The notes under the pieces are model-generated. The model did no database searches. It worked only from the letters and a program-made list of their open reading frames with translations, and was not told the DNA's origin. A stretch of DNA of 64,000 bases, taken from NCBI GenBank assembly GCA_024235015.1, contig JACKNG010000004.1, positions 62,001 through 126,000 of the forward strand, given 5' to 3'. Positions 8,856 through 17,847 of the stretch are shown piece by piece (the stretch's first letter is position 1; each line of letters begins with the position of its first letter). Made by a program: the position numbers and the translations under genes. The DNA is from Gammaproteobacteria bacterium (GTDB lineage: Bacteria; Pseudomonadota; Gammaproteobacteria; Ga0077536).

Positions 8856-9575
8856 TCAACCGGTCAGCGCTGCGGCCAGGCGTTGCAGTTCGGCGCCACC
8901 GTCACCACGGAAGGCACTGCCGTGCATGCAGGCCAGGGTCTGCGGCGCGAGTGCCGCCAGGCGTTCGAGCAGCGGCCGGGTGTTGGCGCCGTGGGCGTAG
9001 TAGTCCATGGCGGCGCGCATGGCCTCGCTGGCTTCGAAGATCCCGCCCTCCACCAGCGGCGGATGCTCGGCGCCCGGCTGGGTGAAGAGATCGCCGCAGA
9101 ACAAGGTGCGGGTGGTCTGTTCGAACAGGAAGCCGTTCTCCCAGCCGTGCGGCACGTGCGGCGCATCCAGCCATTGCACCCGGTGGGCGCCGAGCTCGAG
9201 GACCTCGCCGTCGGCGAGCGCGCGCGGCGGGCGATCGGCGAGATCGTTCATGCTGGTCATCGCCGCCACCTGGCTGCACAGCGCCTGCGCCTCGGGCGCG
9301 GCGGCGAGGAAGTCGTTCAGCGCGCCGCACTCGTCCGCCTCGACGTGGCAGAAGGCCACGTAGCGCAATTTTTCGAGCGGCATGACCGTGGCGATGGCCG
9401 CGGCGACCGCCTCGAACAGGCCGCGCGGGCCGGCGTGGAACAGCAGCGGTGAGTCGTCGACCAGCAGGTACTGGTTGAAACTGAAACCGCCGGGCAGGAC
9501 CGCGGGCGGCAGGGGGGTGTGGATGCGATAGAGGCTACCGCCGATGTTGTCGATGCGCGTGGCCGGGGCGGACAT
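8856..9575 (-). CDS. MBL-fold hydrolase resembling the flavodiiron (ODP) oxygen-binding domain
   Basis: A protein of 239 residues from the start at 9575, chosen because GAGGAA lies 7 bases upstream; an in-frame start at 9629 lacks this. It is a metallo-beta-lactamase fold of the type found in flavodiiron proteins: CHVEADE corresponds to the HxExDH iron-binding motif, with Glu in place of the final His, followed by APHVPHGWENG, FCGDLFTQPG (bridging Asp) and ACMHGSAF (last His). There is no flavodoxin or rubredoxin domain. Stand-alone ODP-like proteins can bind a di-iron centre and sense or reduce oxygen or NO, but the changed ligand means activity cannot be assumed. It is transcribed convergently with the cyclase gene. 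Confidence 0.8.
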   Translation of the reverse strand: MSAPATRIDNIGGSLYRIHTPLPPAVLPGGFSFNQYLLVDDSPLLFHAGPRGLFEAVAAAIATVMPLEKLRYVAFCHVEADECGALNDFLAAAPEAQALCSQVAAMTSMNDLADRPPRALADGEVLELGAHRVQWLDAPHVPHGWENGFLFEQTTRTLFCGDLFTQPGAEHPPLVEGGIFEASEAMRAAMDYYAHGANTRPLLERLAALAPQTLACMHGSAFRGDGGAELQRLAAALTG

Positions 9576-9683
9576 GGGCGGTTCCTCGGGCGGAGAAGGT
9601 GGCCCACGGTACGCTGCCGGGCGGATCAAGCCCAGCGGCGCGTCGTCCTATATCGACGGTGCGCGGCGGTCGCAGGCCCGGCC

Positions 9684-10844
9684 TCAGCCGCGCCCGCGGA
9701 ACGGGCCGGTGACCTCGAAGGTCATGCCCGGCGCCTCGTAATCGCCCCCGGTGCCGCGCTGCGAACTGAAATAGAGGCGGGCGCCATCGGGGCTGAACGC
9801 GGGCCCCGTGATCTCCGAGCCGTCGTGGCCGACGAGCTGCAGGAAGGGCGCGACGACCCGTTGGCCGCCGTGCTCGGCGAGCAGCACGAGCTGCAGGTCA
9901 TCCGGGTCCTCGGCGACGTAGAGATCGCCCGAGGGCAGGTGGACGGTGAGGTTGTCGGGGTCGCGCAACGGCGCCGCGCGACCGAGTTGCTCGGCGTCGT
10001 AGACGACCTCGAGCCGATCGCTGGCCGTATCGAGCGCCCACACGCGGTCGTCGGCGGTGGTGCAGAAGTACAGCACGCCGCGGTGGAAGCAGGCGCCTTC
10101 GCCACGCGCGAACTCGGTCGTGCCGCGCTCGCGGCACGGCCCGGTGGGCGCGATCGCCAGCCAGCTCACCCGCCCGGTTTCGTCGGCCCTCGCCGCTTCC
10201 AGCACACCGTCGGCGAGTTGCCCCGCGACCGTCGGGCGGAAGCGGTAGAGCCGGCTGTCACCGGTGTCCTCGGTCAGGTAGACGTAGCCGGTGGCGGGAT
10301 CGACGGCGGCGGCCTCGTGGGTGAACGCGCCGAGCGCCGGGCGCGCGATGCCCTGGCCGGGACGCAGGGGATCGCACTCCCAGACCAGGCCGCGCGGGTG
10401 TTCCTCGCACGACAGCCAGCTGCCCCACGGCGTGGCGCCGCCGGCGCAGTTGATGTCGGTACCGGCGAGGATGCGGTAGGCGGCGGCGATGGCGCCCGCG
10501 GCATCGAAGCGCAGCGCGCCGGCGCCGCCGCGGCGATCGGGCACCTCGCTGTTGGAGACGTAGACCCAGCCGCCGTCATCGACTGCGAAGGTCGCGCCGC
10601 CGTCCGGGGCGGCGTGCCAGGCGTAATCGGTGCCGGCGACGACCTCGCCGCTCGTCGCGAGCAGCCGCGCCGCGAAGCCGGCTGGCAGGCACACACCGTG
10701 ACGATCCGGTGCGCCGAGCGCGCCGTACGGCCCGGGCGCCGCTACGCTGGCCGCGAACGTGCCCGGCCACCCCGGCAGGCCCAAGCCCAGGGCGGCCGAT
10801 CCAACCAGGGTCTGGCGCAGGAAGCGGCGGCGATCGTTGATCAT
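9684..10844 (-). CDS. Tat-exported PhoX-family (DUF839) protein
   Basis: About 386 residues from the start at 10844 (MINDRRRFLRQ), with GGAG upstream; an alternative ATG lies at 10856. The N-terminus is a Tat signal: RRRFLRQ followed by a hydrophobic stretch and a small-residue cleavage region. The body is the DUF839/PhoX beta-propeller type, with WGSWLSCEE, THEAAAVDP, YLTEDTGDSRLYRF and GPAFSPDG. PhoX enzymes are periplasmic Ca/Fe alkaline phosphatases. Many DUF839 members are uncharacterised, so phosphatase activity is probable rather than shown. It stands alone, with msbA upstream on the same strand. Confidence 0.85.
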   Translation of the reverse strand: MINDRRRFLRQTLVGSAALGLGLPGWPGTFAASVAAPGPYGALGAPDRHGVCLPAGFAARLLATSGEVVAGTDYAWHAAPDGGATFAVDDGGWVYVSNSEVPDRRGGAGALRFDAAGAIAAAYRILAGTDINCAGGATPWGSWLSCEEHPRGLVWECDPLRPGQGIARPALGAFTHEAAAVDPATGYVYLTEDTGDSRLYRFRPTVAGQLADGVLEAARADETGRVSWLAIAPTGPCRERGTTEFARGEGACFHRGVLYFCTTADDRVWALDTASDRLEVVYDAEQLGRAAPLRDPDNLTVHLPSGDLYVAEDPDDLQLVLLAEHGGQRVVAPFLQLVGHDGSEITGPAFSPDGARLYFSSQRGTGGDYEAPGMTFEVTGPFRGRG

Positions 10845-11021
10845 GATGGCAGGCATCTCCGCGGCGATGGCACGGGCACGGCGTGTGCGGATTGTACGCG
10901 CGCCGCCGCGCTGCCCGGCACCCAAGCAGCGGGCCTGGTCACCGCGGCGACCGCTATCCTGATTGCAGTCAGGTTCCCGCGAACACGGCGATCGCGCGCC
11001 GCGGCCGCCGGGCCCGCGCGC

Positions 11022-12767
11022 TCAGGCCACCTCGCCCTCGAAACCGGCGGCGTAGAGCCGCGCGTAGGCGCCGCCGGCGGCGAGAAGTTCGGCATGGGTG
11101 CCGCTCTCGACGACCTGGCCGGTCTCGACCACGACGATGCGGTCGGCCTGCTCGATGGTCGACAGGCGATGCGCCACGACCAGGCTGGTGCGCCCGCGGC
11201 GCAGGGTGTTGACGGCTTCCTGCACCAGGCGTTCGGCCTCGTTGTCGAGCGCCGCGGTGGCCTCGTCCAGGATCAGGATGGGCGCGTCCTTGAGCAGGGC
11301 GCGGGCGATGGCGACGCGCTGGCGCTGGCCGCCGGACAGGCGCATGCCGTTGTCGCCGACGCGGGTGTCGAGACCCTCGGGCAGCTGGCCGGCGAAAGCC
11401 ATGACCTGGGCGCGCTCGGCGGCATCGAGCACGGCCTCGCGCGGCGCCCCGCGCAGGCCGCCGTAGGCGATGTTGTCGTAGATGCTGGCGTTGAACAGCA
11501 CCACGTTCTGGCCGACGTAGGCGATGGCGCCGCGCAAGGCAGCGAGCGTGTAATCCTCGACCGGCTTGCCGTCGACCAGCACGCGCCCGCTCGCCGCGGC
11601 GTAGAAGCGCGGCACGAGATTGACGAGCGTGGTCTTGCCACCACCCGAGCGGCCGACCAGCGCCACCGTCTCGCCGGCGCGGATGTCCAACGACACGCCG
11701 TCCAGCGCCACGGCCTGGCCGTAACGCACGCTGACGTCCTCGAAGCGGATGTCGCCGCGGATGGGCGCAGTGACGCCGCCGTGGTCGTCCTCGCGTGCCG
11801 AGTCGATGAGGGCGAAGACGGATTCCGACGCCGCCAGCCCGCGCTGCACGAATTCGTTGGCGCCGGCCAGGCGCTTGACCGGCGGCAGCAACAGCGCGGT
11901 GGCGGTGACGAAGGCGATGAAGTCACCGCGCGTCATGCCGCCGCCGCCGGCCTGCTCGAGCGCGAAGACGATCATGACGGCGATGCCGACGGCGACGATG
12001 AGCTGGATCACCGGCACCAGCATGGCGCTGGTGCGCACCACCTTCATGTGGAACTTGCGCGCATCGTGGTTGGCGCGATCGAAGCGCTCGATCTCCCAGG
12101 CATAGCCGTCGAAGACCTTGATCTCGCGCTGCCCGCGCACCGCCTCCTCGGCGACCTGGTTGATGTCGCCGACCGATTCCTGCAGGCGCCGGCTCATGCG
12201 CCGCATGCGTTGCGACACCCGCCGCACCACCCAGGCGATGGGGGGACCGAACAGCAGCAGGAAGGCGGCCAGGCGCCAGTTCAGCCACAGCAGGTAGACC
12301 AGCAGCACCACGACCACGGCGGAGTCCTTGACCAGTACCGAGATGACCCGCGTGGTGGCCTGCGAGACCTGGGTGACGTCGAAGGTGAACTTGGAGATCA
12401 GCTCGCCCGCACTGCGCAGGTCGAAGAACGACGCCGGCAGCCGCGCCAGGGTGCCGAACATGGCGCTGCGCAGGTCCGCCATGGTGCGCTGGGAGACCCA
12501 GGCCAGGGCAACGGTGCCGACGTAGCTCAGCGCCCCGCGCAGCAGGAACAGCCCCACCAGCAGCACCGGCGTGAGATGGGCCTGGCGACTCGCGGCGAGG
12601 TCGAAGTCCTCGTCGATGAGGGGTTTCAACAGCGCCGGCAGCATCCATTCCGTCGCCGCCAGCGCGACCATCGCCAGCACCGACAGCGCGAAGATGCGCC
12701 AGTACGGCCGGAGGTAGCTCAACAGGCGCTGGTAGAGGTCCCGGGTATGGGGATCGACGAGTGGCAT
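11022..12767 (-). CDS. msbA: lipid A/phospholipid flippase MsbA
   Basis: A half-size ABC exporter of 581 residues, almost exactly the length of E. coli MsbA, that flips lipid A-core across the inner membrane. Residues 1-320 are the transmembrane domain, with helices around 24-45, 66-90, 147-182 and 248-272. The nucleotide-binding domain has Walker A GRSGGGKTT (372-380), Q-loop Q420, signature LSGGQ (477-481), Walker B ILILDE (497-502) and a switch His in AHRLST. In-frame codons upstream to 12938 exist, but the start MPLVDPHTRD matches the family. It is divergent from prkB. The Walker A has Gly-Gly where Ser-Gly is usual, which is tolerated in the family. Confidence 0.95.
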   Translation of the reverse strand: MPLVDPHTRDLYQRLLSYLRPYWRIFALSVLAMVALAATEWMLPALLKPLIDEDFDLAASRQAHLTPVLLVGLFLLRGALSYVGTVALAWVSQRTMADLRSAMFGTLARLPASFFDLRSAGELISKFTFDVTQVSQATTRVISVLVKDSAVVVVLLVYLLWLNWRLAAFLLLFGPPIAWVVRRVSQRMRRMSRRLQESVGDINQVAEEAVRGQREIKVFDGYAWEIERFDRANHDARKFHMKVVRTSAMLVPVIQLIVAVGIAVMIVFALEQAGGGGMTRGDFIAFVTATALLLPPVKRLAGANEFVQRGLAASESVFALIDSAREDDHGGVTAPIRGDIRFEDVSVRYGQAVALDGVSLDIRAGETVALVGRSGGGKTTLVNLVPRFYAAASGRVLVDGKPVEDYTLAALRGAIAYVGQNVVLFNASIYDNIAYGGLRGAPREAVLDAAERAQVMAFAGQLPEGLDTRVGDNGMRLSGGQRQRVAIARALLKDAPILILDEATAALDNEAERLVQEAVNTLRRGRTSLVVAHRLSTIEQADRIVVVETGQVVESGTHAELLAAGGAYARLYAAGFEGEVA

Positions 12768-12916
12768 GAGAGCTGGAACCGGTTGGAATGACTCGTGGCT
12801 GCGCGGGCGCCGGCGCAGTCTGGCCACCCGGGCGGCGACGCGCAAGCGCGGGACCGGTTCTACTATGCCGCCTGCCCCGCCCGCGCACCAGCACCCACCG
12901 GGCGTGTGCGAGCGCC

Positions 12917-12922
12917 TACAAT
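12917..12922 (+). promoter_or_regulatory. candidate -10 element for prkB
   Basis: TACAAT lies 40 bases before the prkB start in the divergent msbA-prkB gap. No convincing -35 hexamer is seen at the right distance, so this is a weak call. Confidence 0.3.
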
Positions 12923-12961
12923 GGGCGTCCCGCGCCATCCGCCCGAGCCCCTGCCTGCCGC

Positions 12962-13855
12962 ATGTCCGCCCTGCATCCCATCGTCGCCGTGACCGGTTCC
13001 TCGGGCGCGGGCAGCGCCAGCGTCAAGCGCGCCTTCGAGCACATCTTCACCGCCGCCGGCGTGAACGCGGCGGCGGTCGAGGGCGATTCCTTCCACCGCT
13101 TCGACCGCGAGGACATGCACATCGAGGTCGGCCGCGCCGCCGGACGCGGCGAGACCCTGACCCACTTCGGCCCGGCCGGCAACCTGCTGCCCGAACTCGA
13201 AGCGCTGTTCGCCGGCTACGCCGAGCATGGTCGCGGGCGCCAGCGCACCTACGTCCACACCGAGGACGAGGCCGTGCTGCACGGCGTCGCCCCGGGGCGC
13301 TTCACCGACTGGCGCGACCTGCCCGAGCCGACCGACCTCTTGTTCTACGAGGGCCTGCATGGCGGTTTCGTCGGCGACGAGGCCGACATCGCCCGCCACG
13401 TCGACCTGCTCATCGGCATGGTGCCGATCGTGAACTTCGAGTGGGCGCAGAAGATCCACCGCGATCGCGCCGTGCGCGGCTATTCCACCGAGGCCGCGAC
13501 AGCGATGATCCTGCGCCGCATGCCCGACTACGTGCACTACATCTGCCCGCAGTTCTCGCGTACCGACATCAACTTCCAACCGGTACCGACCATCGACACC
13601 TCGAATCCCTTCATCCTCGAGGAACTGCCCTCCTACGACGAGAGCATGGTCGTCATCCACGTGCAGAACCGGGCCAAGCTGAACCCCGACTACCCCTACC
13701 TGCTGGGCATGCTCGACGGCGCCTTCGTCTCGAAGATGGACACCCTGGTGGTGCCGGCGAGCCGGCTCAGCTTCGCCATGGAGTTGTTACTGCTGCCGGT
13801 CATCGAGCGCCTGGTCGCAACGCGCACGGCGGCGCTCGACCAGAGCGCGGCGTGA
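12962..13855 (+). CDS. prkB: phosphoribulokinase-like protein PrkB (non-Calvin type)
   Basis: A protein of 297 residues, close to E. coli PrkB in length and sequence. The P-loop is GSSGAGSAS (12-20). EGDSFHR, LFYEGLHGG, VPIVNFEWAQKI and TVDTSNPF follow in the family order. Several in-frame upstream starts exist, but MSALHPIVAVTG aligns with known N-termini. The PrkB group is widespread in non-autotrophic Gammaproteobacteria, and its in vivo role is not well established. It should not be read as evidence for a Calvin cycle, since no cbb genes are nearby. It is divergent from msbA and followed by a ParA-type gene. Confidence 0.92.
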   Translation: MSALHPIVAVTGSSGAGSASVKRAFEHIFTAAGVNAAAVEGDSFHRFDREDMHIEVGRAAGRGETLTHFGPAGNLLPELEALFAGYAEHGRGRQRTYVHTEDEAVLHGVAPGRFTDWRDLPEPTDLLFYEGLHGGFVGDEADIARHVDLLIGMVPIVNFEWAQKIHRDRAVRGYSTEAATAMILRRMPDYVHYICPQFSRTDINFQPVPTIDTSNPFILEELPSYDESMVVIHVQNRAKLNPDYPYLLGMLDGAFVSKMDTLVVPASRLSFAMELLLLPVIERLVATRTAALDQSAA

Positions 13856-13893
13856 GCACCGACATCGCACCGGGGCAGTTTCGACGGTTGTGC

Positions 13894-13899
13894 TAGGAT
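13894..13899 (+). promoter_or_regulatory. candidate extended -10 promoter for the ParA-like gene
   Basis: TGCTAGGAT has the extended -10 form (TGn-TAGGAT) and lies 54 bases before the start at 13953. There is no good -35 sequence. Confidence 0.35.
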
Positions 13900-13952
13900 T
13901 CGGGCGGCGGGCCCGGCGGCCCCGCCAGCAGGCGTCGAAGGGGAGGCCTTCC

Positions 13953-14618
13953 ATGCGGACCATACTGGTTGTCAACGCCAAGGGCGGCAGCGGCAAGACG
14001 ACGCTGGCGACCACTCTCGCCGGCTACTACGCGGCCGAGGGTGCGCGCGTCGCACTGGCCGACTTCGACCCGCAGGGCAGCAGCATCGACTGGCTGCGCG
14101 TGCGCCCGGACAGCGCACCGAAGATCCACGGGGTCGAGGCCCACGCCCGCGGGCTGCGCGTACCGCGTTCGACCGAGATCGTGGTCATGGATGCGCCGGC
14201 CAGCAGCCACGGCGATGCCCTCGCGGCCCTGCTGCGGCGGGCGCAGACCGCCATCGTGCCGGTGGTGCCCTCGGCGCTCGACATCCGCGCCGCCCAGCGC
14301 CTGTTCGCCGAGATGCGCGAACTGCGCCCGCTGGTGCGCAACGACGTGCGCATCGCGACGATCGCCAACCGCGTACGCGAATCGGCCCGGCAGACCGAGG
14401 ATCTCGAGGATTTCCTCATGGACCTCAAGCTGCCCTCGGGCCGGCGTTTCCCCTTCCTGACCTGGATCCGCCAGAGCAACCACTACCTGAAGGCAGCCGA
14501 GAAAGGCCTGTCGATCTTCGAGTTCTCGCCGCTCGCCACCACCGCCGATCGCGAGTACTGGCAGCCCCTGCTGCGCTGGCTGGCGAGCCCGCGCAGCGTG
14601 CCGGGCGACGCTGCCTGA
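13953..14618 (+). CDS. orphan ParA/MinD-family ATPase
   Basis: A protein of 221 residues. The start at 13953 is chosen because of GGGGAGG 7 bases upstream; MRTILVVNAKGGSGKTT then begins directly with the P-loop. The deviant Walker A KGGSGKTT (residues 10-17) has the ParA signature Lys, followed by DFDPQGSS (switch I region) and VVMDAPAS (Walker B). Proteins of this short single-domain type position chromosomal loci, plasmids or protein clusters. There is no ParB or parS next door, so the cargo is unknown. It could also be a regulator of another membrane-bound machine. Confidence 0.87.
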   Translation: MRTILVVNAKGGSGKTTLATTLAGYYAAEGARVALADFDPQGSSIDWLRVRPDSAPKIHGVEAHARGLRVPRSTEIVVMDAPASSHGDALAALLRRAQTAIVPVVPSALDIRAAQRLFAEMRELRPLVRNDVRIATIANRVRESARQTEDLEDFLMDLKLPSGRRFPFLTWIRQSNHYLKAAEKGLSIFEFSPLATTADREYWQPLLRWLASPRSVPGDAA

Positions 14619-14718
14619 CGGCACGGAAACACGGCGCGAACGCGCGCCGAACCGATCGCCGGCGGCGCCGGCCTGCTTGCAGAAACTGCTCGACGTGGCG
14701 CCGGACCCGGCGCCCGCT

Positions 14719-15951
14719 TCAATGATCGTCGTCGCTGGTGGCCGGCGCCGGCAGGGCGACGTGGCCGACGGGGCCGCGCCCGAGCGCGAGATCGAGCCCG
14801 GCCTTGCGCTGGCGCGCAGCCGTGGCCTCGTCGCCCATGCCCTCGGCAATCTCGGCGCCGAGTTCCAACAGCAGCGGCGAGGGCGCACGCTGCACCAGGT
14901 GTTCGAGCTGTTCGCGCGCCTGGCCCCACAGGCCGGCGCGGATGGCCTGGCGTACGCGCGCGAGGCGCAAGCCGGGATCGTCGCCGCGGGTCACCGACCA
15001 GGCTTCCAGCTTGCGCAACTGCTTGGCCGGCGGTTCGCAGGCGATCTCGCCGTAGAGCGCCGCCAGCGCGGTGTCCCACTGGCGCTCGATGCGTTTGCGC
15101 ACCAGCGCCTCGGCCCGATCGTCGGCGTGGTGGCGACACAAGCCACGCACGTAGGCACTGAGGACGTCCGGATCCGCGTGCAGGTTCTTCGCCAGCGAAC
15201 GCCAGCGTTCGTCGAGTGCTTCGAGGGTGAGATCGGCGCGGCTCAGCAGGGCGACGGCGGTCTCGCGCTCGAGCGCGTTGATGGCGTCGTGGTTGATGAC
15301 GCGGTCGCGGCGGAGCGCCGGCACCAGCGCCATCAGGCCCTCGTGATCGAAGCTCGTGCGGGCGAGTTCCATGCGCAGGCGCAGCACCTCGGGATGGTGC
15401 GGCTCGGCCACGGCGAGGCGTTCGATGAGCGGCCGCGCCTCGCTCACCTGGCCGTTGTCGAGCAGCCACACCGCGCGCTGCAGGTGGAAGGCGTTGCGGA
15501 TCTCGGGGCGCGCGCTCGCCGCCAGCGAGAGGTAGTTGTCGCGGCGCGCCGGCGCGCCGGCCGCCTGGGCGGCCGCGGCGGCGGCGAGGAAATGCGCTTC
15601 GGGCTGGCTGTCGTCGTCGACGCCGCCGCGGAAGAGCTTCTCGGCGCGGGCAAAGTCGCCCGCCGCCATCGCCAGCAGGCCGTCGGCCAGCGAGCTGTGC
15701 GCACGGCGGCGGCGATGATCGTCGGTCCAGTGGCGCCAGCGCGTGCGCATGCGGCCGAGGCGGGCAAGCAGATTGATCAGGCCGTGCCCGGCGAGGAAAC
15801 CGACCAGGCCGAGCACCAGAAAGAAGGCGAAGGTGGTACGGATGACCTTGCCGCCGTAGCCGATGACGACGAAGCCGGGATCCTCGGCCACGTAATGGCC
15901 GGCGACGACCGCCGCGACCAGGGCGACCAGGGCGACGAGCAGGACCTTCAT
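14719..15951 (-). CDS. hemY: heme-biosynthesis-associated TPR protein HemY
   Basis: An inner-membrane protein of 410 residues with two N-terminal hydrophobic segments (about 3-18 and 39-62), followed by a long cytoplasm- or periplasm-facing TPR-like helical region (about 80-380). This is the gammaproteobacterial HemY, not the protoporphyrinogen oxidase of the same name. It is the last gene of hemC-hemD-hemX-hemY, and its ATG overlaps the hemX stop by 4 bases. HemY has been linked to the organisation of heme biosynthesis enzymes at the membrane; a catalytic role is not expected. Confidence 0.92.
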   Translation of the reverse strand: MKVLLVALVALVAAVVAGHYVAEDPGFVVIGYGGKVIRTTFAFFLVLGLVGFLAGHGLINLLARLGRMRTRWRHWTDDHRRRRAHSSLADGLLAMAAGDFARAEKLFRGGVDDDSQPEAHFLAAAAAAQAAGAPARRDNYLSLAASARPEIRNAFHLQRAVWLLDNGQVSEARPLIERLAVAEPHHPEVLRLRMELARTSFDHEGLMALVPALRRDRVINHDAINALERETAVALLSRADLTLEALDERWRSLAKNLHADPDVLSAYVRGLCRHHADDRAEALVRKRIERQWDTALAALYGEIACEPPAKQLRKLEAWSVTRGDDPGLRLARVRQAIRAGLWGQAREQLEHLVQRAPSPLLLELGAEIAEGMGDEATAARQRKAGLDLALGRGPVGHVALPAPATSDDDH

Positions 15952-17054
15952 GGCTGACCCTGGGCGACGGCGTTGTCGCCGAGGCGTTCGCGTTCGCGGC
16001 GCACGGCGTCGAGGCTGCCGCTGATGTCCGGCAGGGCCGGCGCGAGCTCGAGGCCAGCGACGCCCTGGAGATGCTTGAGCATGCCCTGCACCGCGCCGTC
16101 GTCGGTGTCGTAGTAGGTTTCGAGCAGGTGCACGACCTGGGCGGTCGAGGCGCGGAAATTGTCGTCGTCACGGCGCAGCGCGGCATGCCGGGCGCTGGCG
16201 AGTTCCAGGCGCAGGTTCTGCCGCAGCAGGAATCGCAGCTTGGGATCGAACAGCACGCTGTCGGACATCTCGCCGTCCTCGACCTGCACCAGGCTGACGA
16301 GATCCGACCACAGGGCCCGTGCCATGCCGCCCCAGCCGGCCTCGTCGACCGCCTGCCCGGTGCTCGCGCGAAAGCCCGTGTCGAGCGCCGCGATCGGCCG
16401 CGTCGGCAGGTCGTCGGCGCGCCGCTGCGCTTCGGCCAACCACAGCGCGAGGCCCTCGATGTCGGGTTGCGCCACCGCTTCGAGCGCGGCGATGTCGCTG
16501 GTCAGCTGCTTGCGCAGCGCGGTGAGGTCGGGATGCTTGGCCGCGGCCAGGCGTTCGTCGGCGGCGCGCAGCGCCGCGGTCGCCGTGGCGACGTCCTGCT
16601 CGAGGGCGAGGCGCTGGGTCGCGGCGAACACCAGGTACTCCGCCTCGGCCAGGACCCAGTCGAGAGAGACCTCGGCATCGCGGGTGAACAGGGCCTTGAT
16701 CGACTCGGCGAGCTCGTCCTGGCGGCCATCGAGTTCGCCCAGGCGACCGTCGACCGCCGCGGCATCGGCGGAGGCCGCCGCCGCCGCAGCGTCGGCGGCG
16801 TCGACACGCGCGGCCAGTGCGGTCTGCGCCGCGGCGAGGTCGGCGAGCCGCGTGTCCTGGCCGCGTTCGCTGGCGGGGAAAATCTGCGTCACCCAGTAAT
16901 AGCCGGCGCCGGCGACCAGCAACAGCGCCAGCAGCAGGACGAACAGGGGCGCGCGTGACTGGCGCGGCGGGGCCGCGGGTGCGGTCGTGTCGACAACGTC
17001 CTCGGCCGCGGCCTCGGCCGCCGGCTGGTCCGTCGCGGGGGTTGTATCGTTCAT
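15948..17054 (-). CDS. hemX: HemX-like membrane protein
   Basis: A protein of 368 residues. The start at 17054 gives a 4-base overlap with the hemD stop. Residues 1-36 are an acidic, Pro/Ala-rich cytoplasmic tail; 37-54 are one transmembrane helix; about 75-120 are Ala-rich coiled coil; the remainder is the HemX domain (DWVLAEAEYLVFAATQRL, LRFLLRQNLRLELASARHA). It was once annotated as uroporphyrinogen III methyltransferase, but the sequence has no methyltransferase motif. Its gene order is fixed between hemD and hemY in this class of bacteria. Confidence 0.92.
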   Translation of the reverse strand: MNDTTPATDQPAAEAAAEDVVDTTAPAAPPRQSRAPLFVLLLALLLVAGAGYYWVTQIFPASERGQDTRLADLAAAQTALAARVDAADAAAAAASADAAAVDGRLGELDGRQDELAESIKALFTRDAEVSLDWVLAEAEYLVFAATQRLALEQDVATATAALRAADERLAAAKHPDLTALRKQLTSDIAALEAVAQPDIEGLALWLAEAQRRADDLPTRPIAALDTGFRASTGQAVDEAGWGGMARALWSDLVSLVQVEDGEMSDSVLFDPKLRFLLRQNLRLELASARHAALRRDDDNFRASTAQVVHLLETYYDTDDGAVQGMLKHLQGVAGLELAPALPDISGSLDAVRRERERLGDNAVAQGQP

Positions 17055-17833
17055 GCTTCGTCTTCTGCCCATTTCACGAGGCGGCGCAGGATGCTCTCGT
17101 CGGAGGGGTTCTCGACCACCATCGGCCGATGGGTGAAGCCGAGCGACTCGACTTCCTGCGCGACGCGCGAACCCACCACCAGCATCTGCATGTCGAACAG
17201 CTGGTCGACACCTTCCTCTTCGATCTTCTCGACCAGGTTGTCGAGCGCTTCCATGCTCGTCGCGAGCCCGATGTCGGGCATCTTGACGGCGTTCTTCTTC
17301 AATTCCGCGGCAATCGCGACGTCCGGCTTGCGCCGCTCGTAGCACTCACAATAGACCACGTCGGCGCCGCGTCGCTCGAGCGTCTTGGCCAGGTGCTCGC
17401 GCCCGCCCACGCCGCGAAAGATCACGATGCGCTTGCCCTTGACCTGCTGCTCGCCGAGACCCTCGAGACGCAGCAGGCCCTCGGAACTGAATTCGCTGGT
17501 CGGCGCCTGGACGTCGTCGATGCCGAGACGCCCGAGCTGGCCGGCGGTACCGAGGCCGACGGCGAACACCGCCTTGCCTTTCAGCGAGACGCCCTCGCGC
17601 GCGATCAGCTCGAGGCCGAACTCGGCGGCGTTCTTGCTGACGAAGATGACGATGTCGGTCTTCTTGAGGCTGGCCACGGCCTTGCGCGCGGCGCTGTCGT
17701 CGGCGAGACCCGCGATCACGATCATCGGTGTCCGGATCGCCACCCCGCCTTGATCCTCGATGGCACGCGCGAGGGATTCGTTCTGATCCATCGGCCGGGT
17801 GACGAGAACGGAGATTCCATCGAGTGGCTGCAT
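17051..17833 (-). CDS. hemD: uroporphyrinogen-III synthase
   Basis: A protein of 260 residues of the HemD/HEM4 family. It closes and inverts hydroxymethylbilane to uroporphyrinogen III, the branch point to heme and siroheme. The sequence opens with ISVLVTRP and contains IVIFVSKNAAEF and AVFAVGLGTAGQL, typical of the two Rossmann-like lobes. It starts 14 bases after the hemC stop and its own stop overlaps hemX, so the order hemC-D-X-Y is operonic. The protein is richer in Lys and Ile than its neighbours. Confidence 0.93.
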   Translation of the reverse strand: MQPLDGISVLVTRPMDQNESLARAIEDQGGVAIRTPMIVIAGLADDSAARKAVASLKKTDIVIFVSKNAAEFGLELIAREGVSLKGKAVFAVGLGTAGQLGRLGIDDVQAPTSEFSSEGLLRLEGLGEQQVKGKRIVIFRGVGGREHLAKTLERRGADVVYCECYERRKPDVAIAAELKKNAVKMPDIGLATSMEALDNLVEKIEEEGVDQLFDMQMLVVGSRVAQEVESLGFTHRPMVVENPSDESILRRLVKWAEDEA

Positions 17834-17847
17834 GCGGCGCTATTTTC

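Noticed and set aside
9519..12791. A 1090-codon open frame on the plus strand
   Set aside because: It runs antisense through msbA and the PhoX-like gene, both with strong family motifs. The predicted protein is Arg/Gly/Asp-rich without domains, a usual by-product of very high GC.
12962..13855. Phosphoribulokinase as a sign of the Calvin cycle
   Set aside because: The sequence is the PrkB type found in non-autotrophs, and no RuBisCO or other cbb gene is present.
15948..17054. HemX as uroporphyrinogen III methyltransferase
   Set aside because: Old annotation habit; the protein is a membrane-anchored coiled-coil with no SAM-binding motif.
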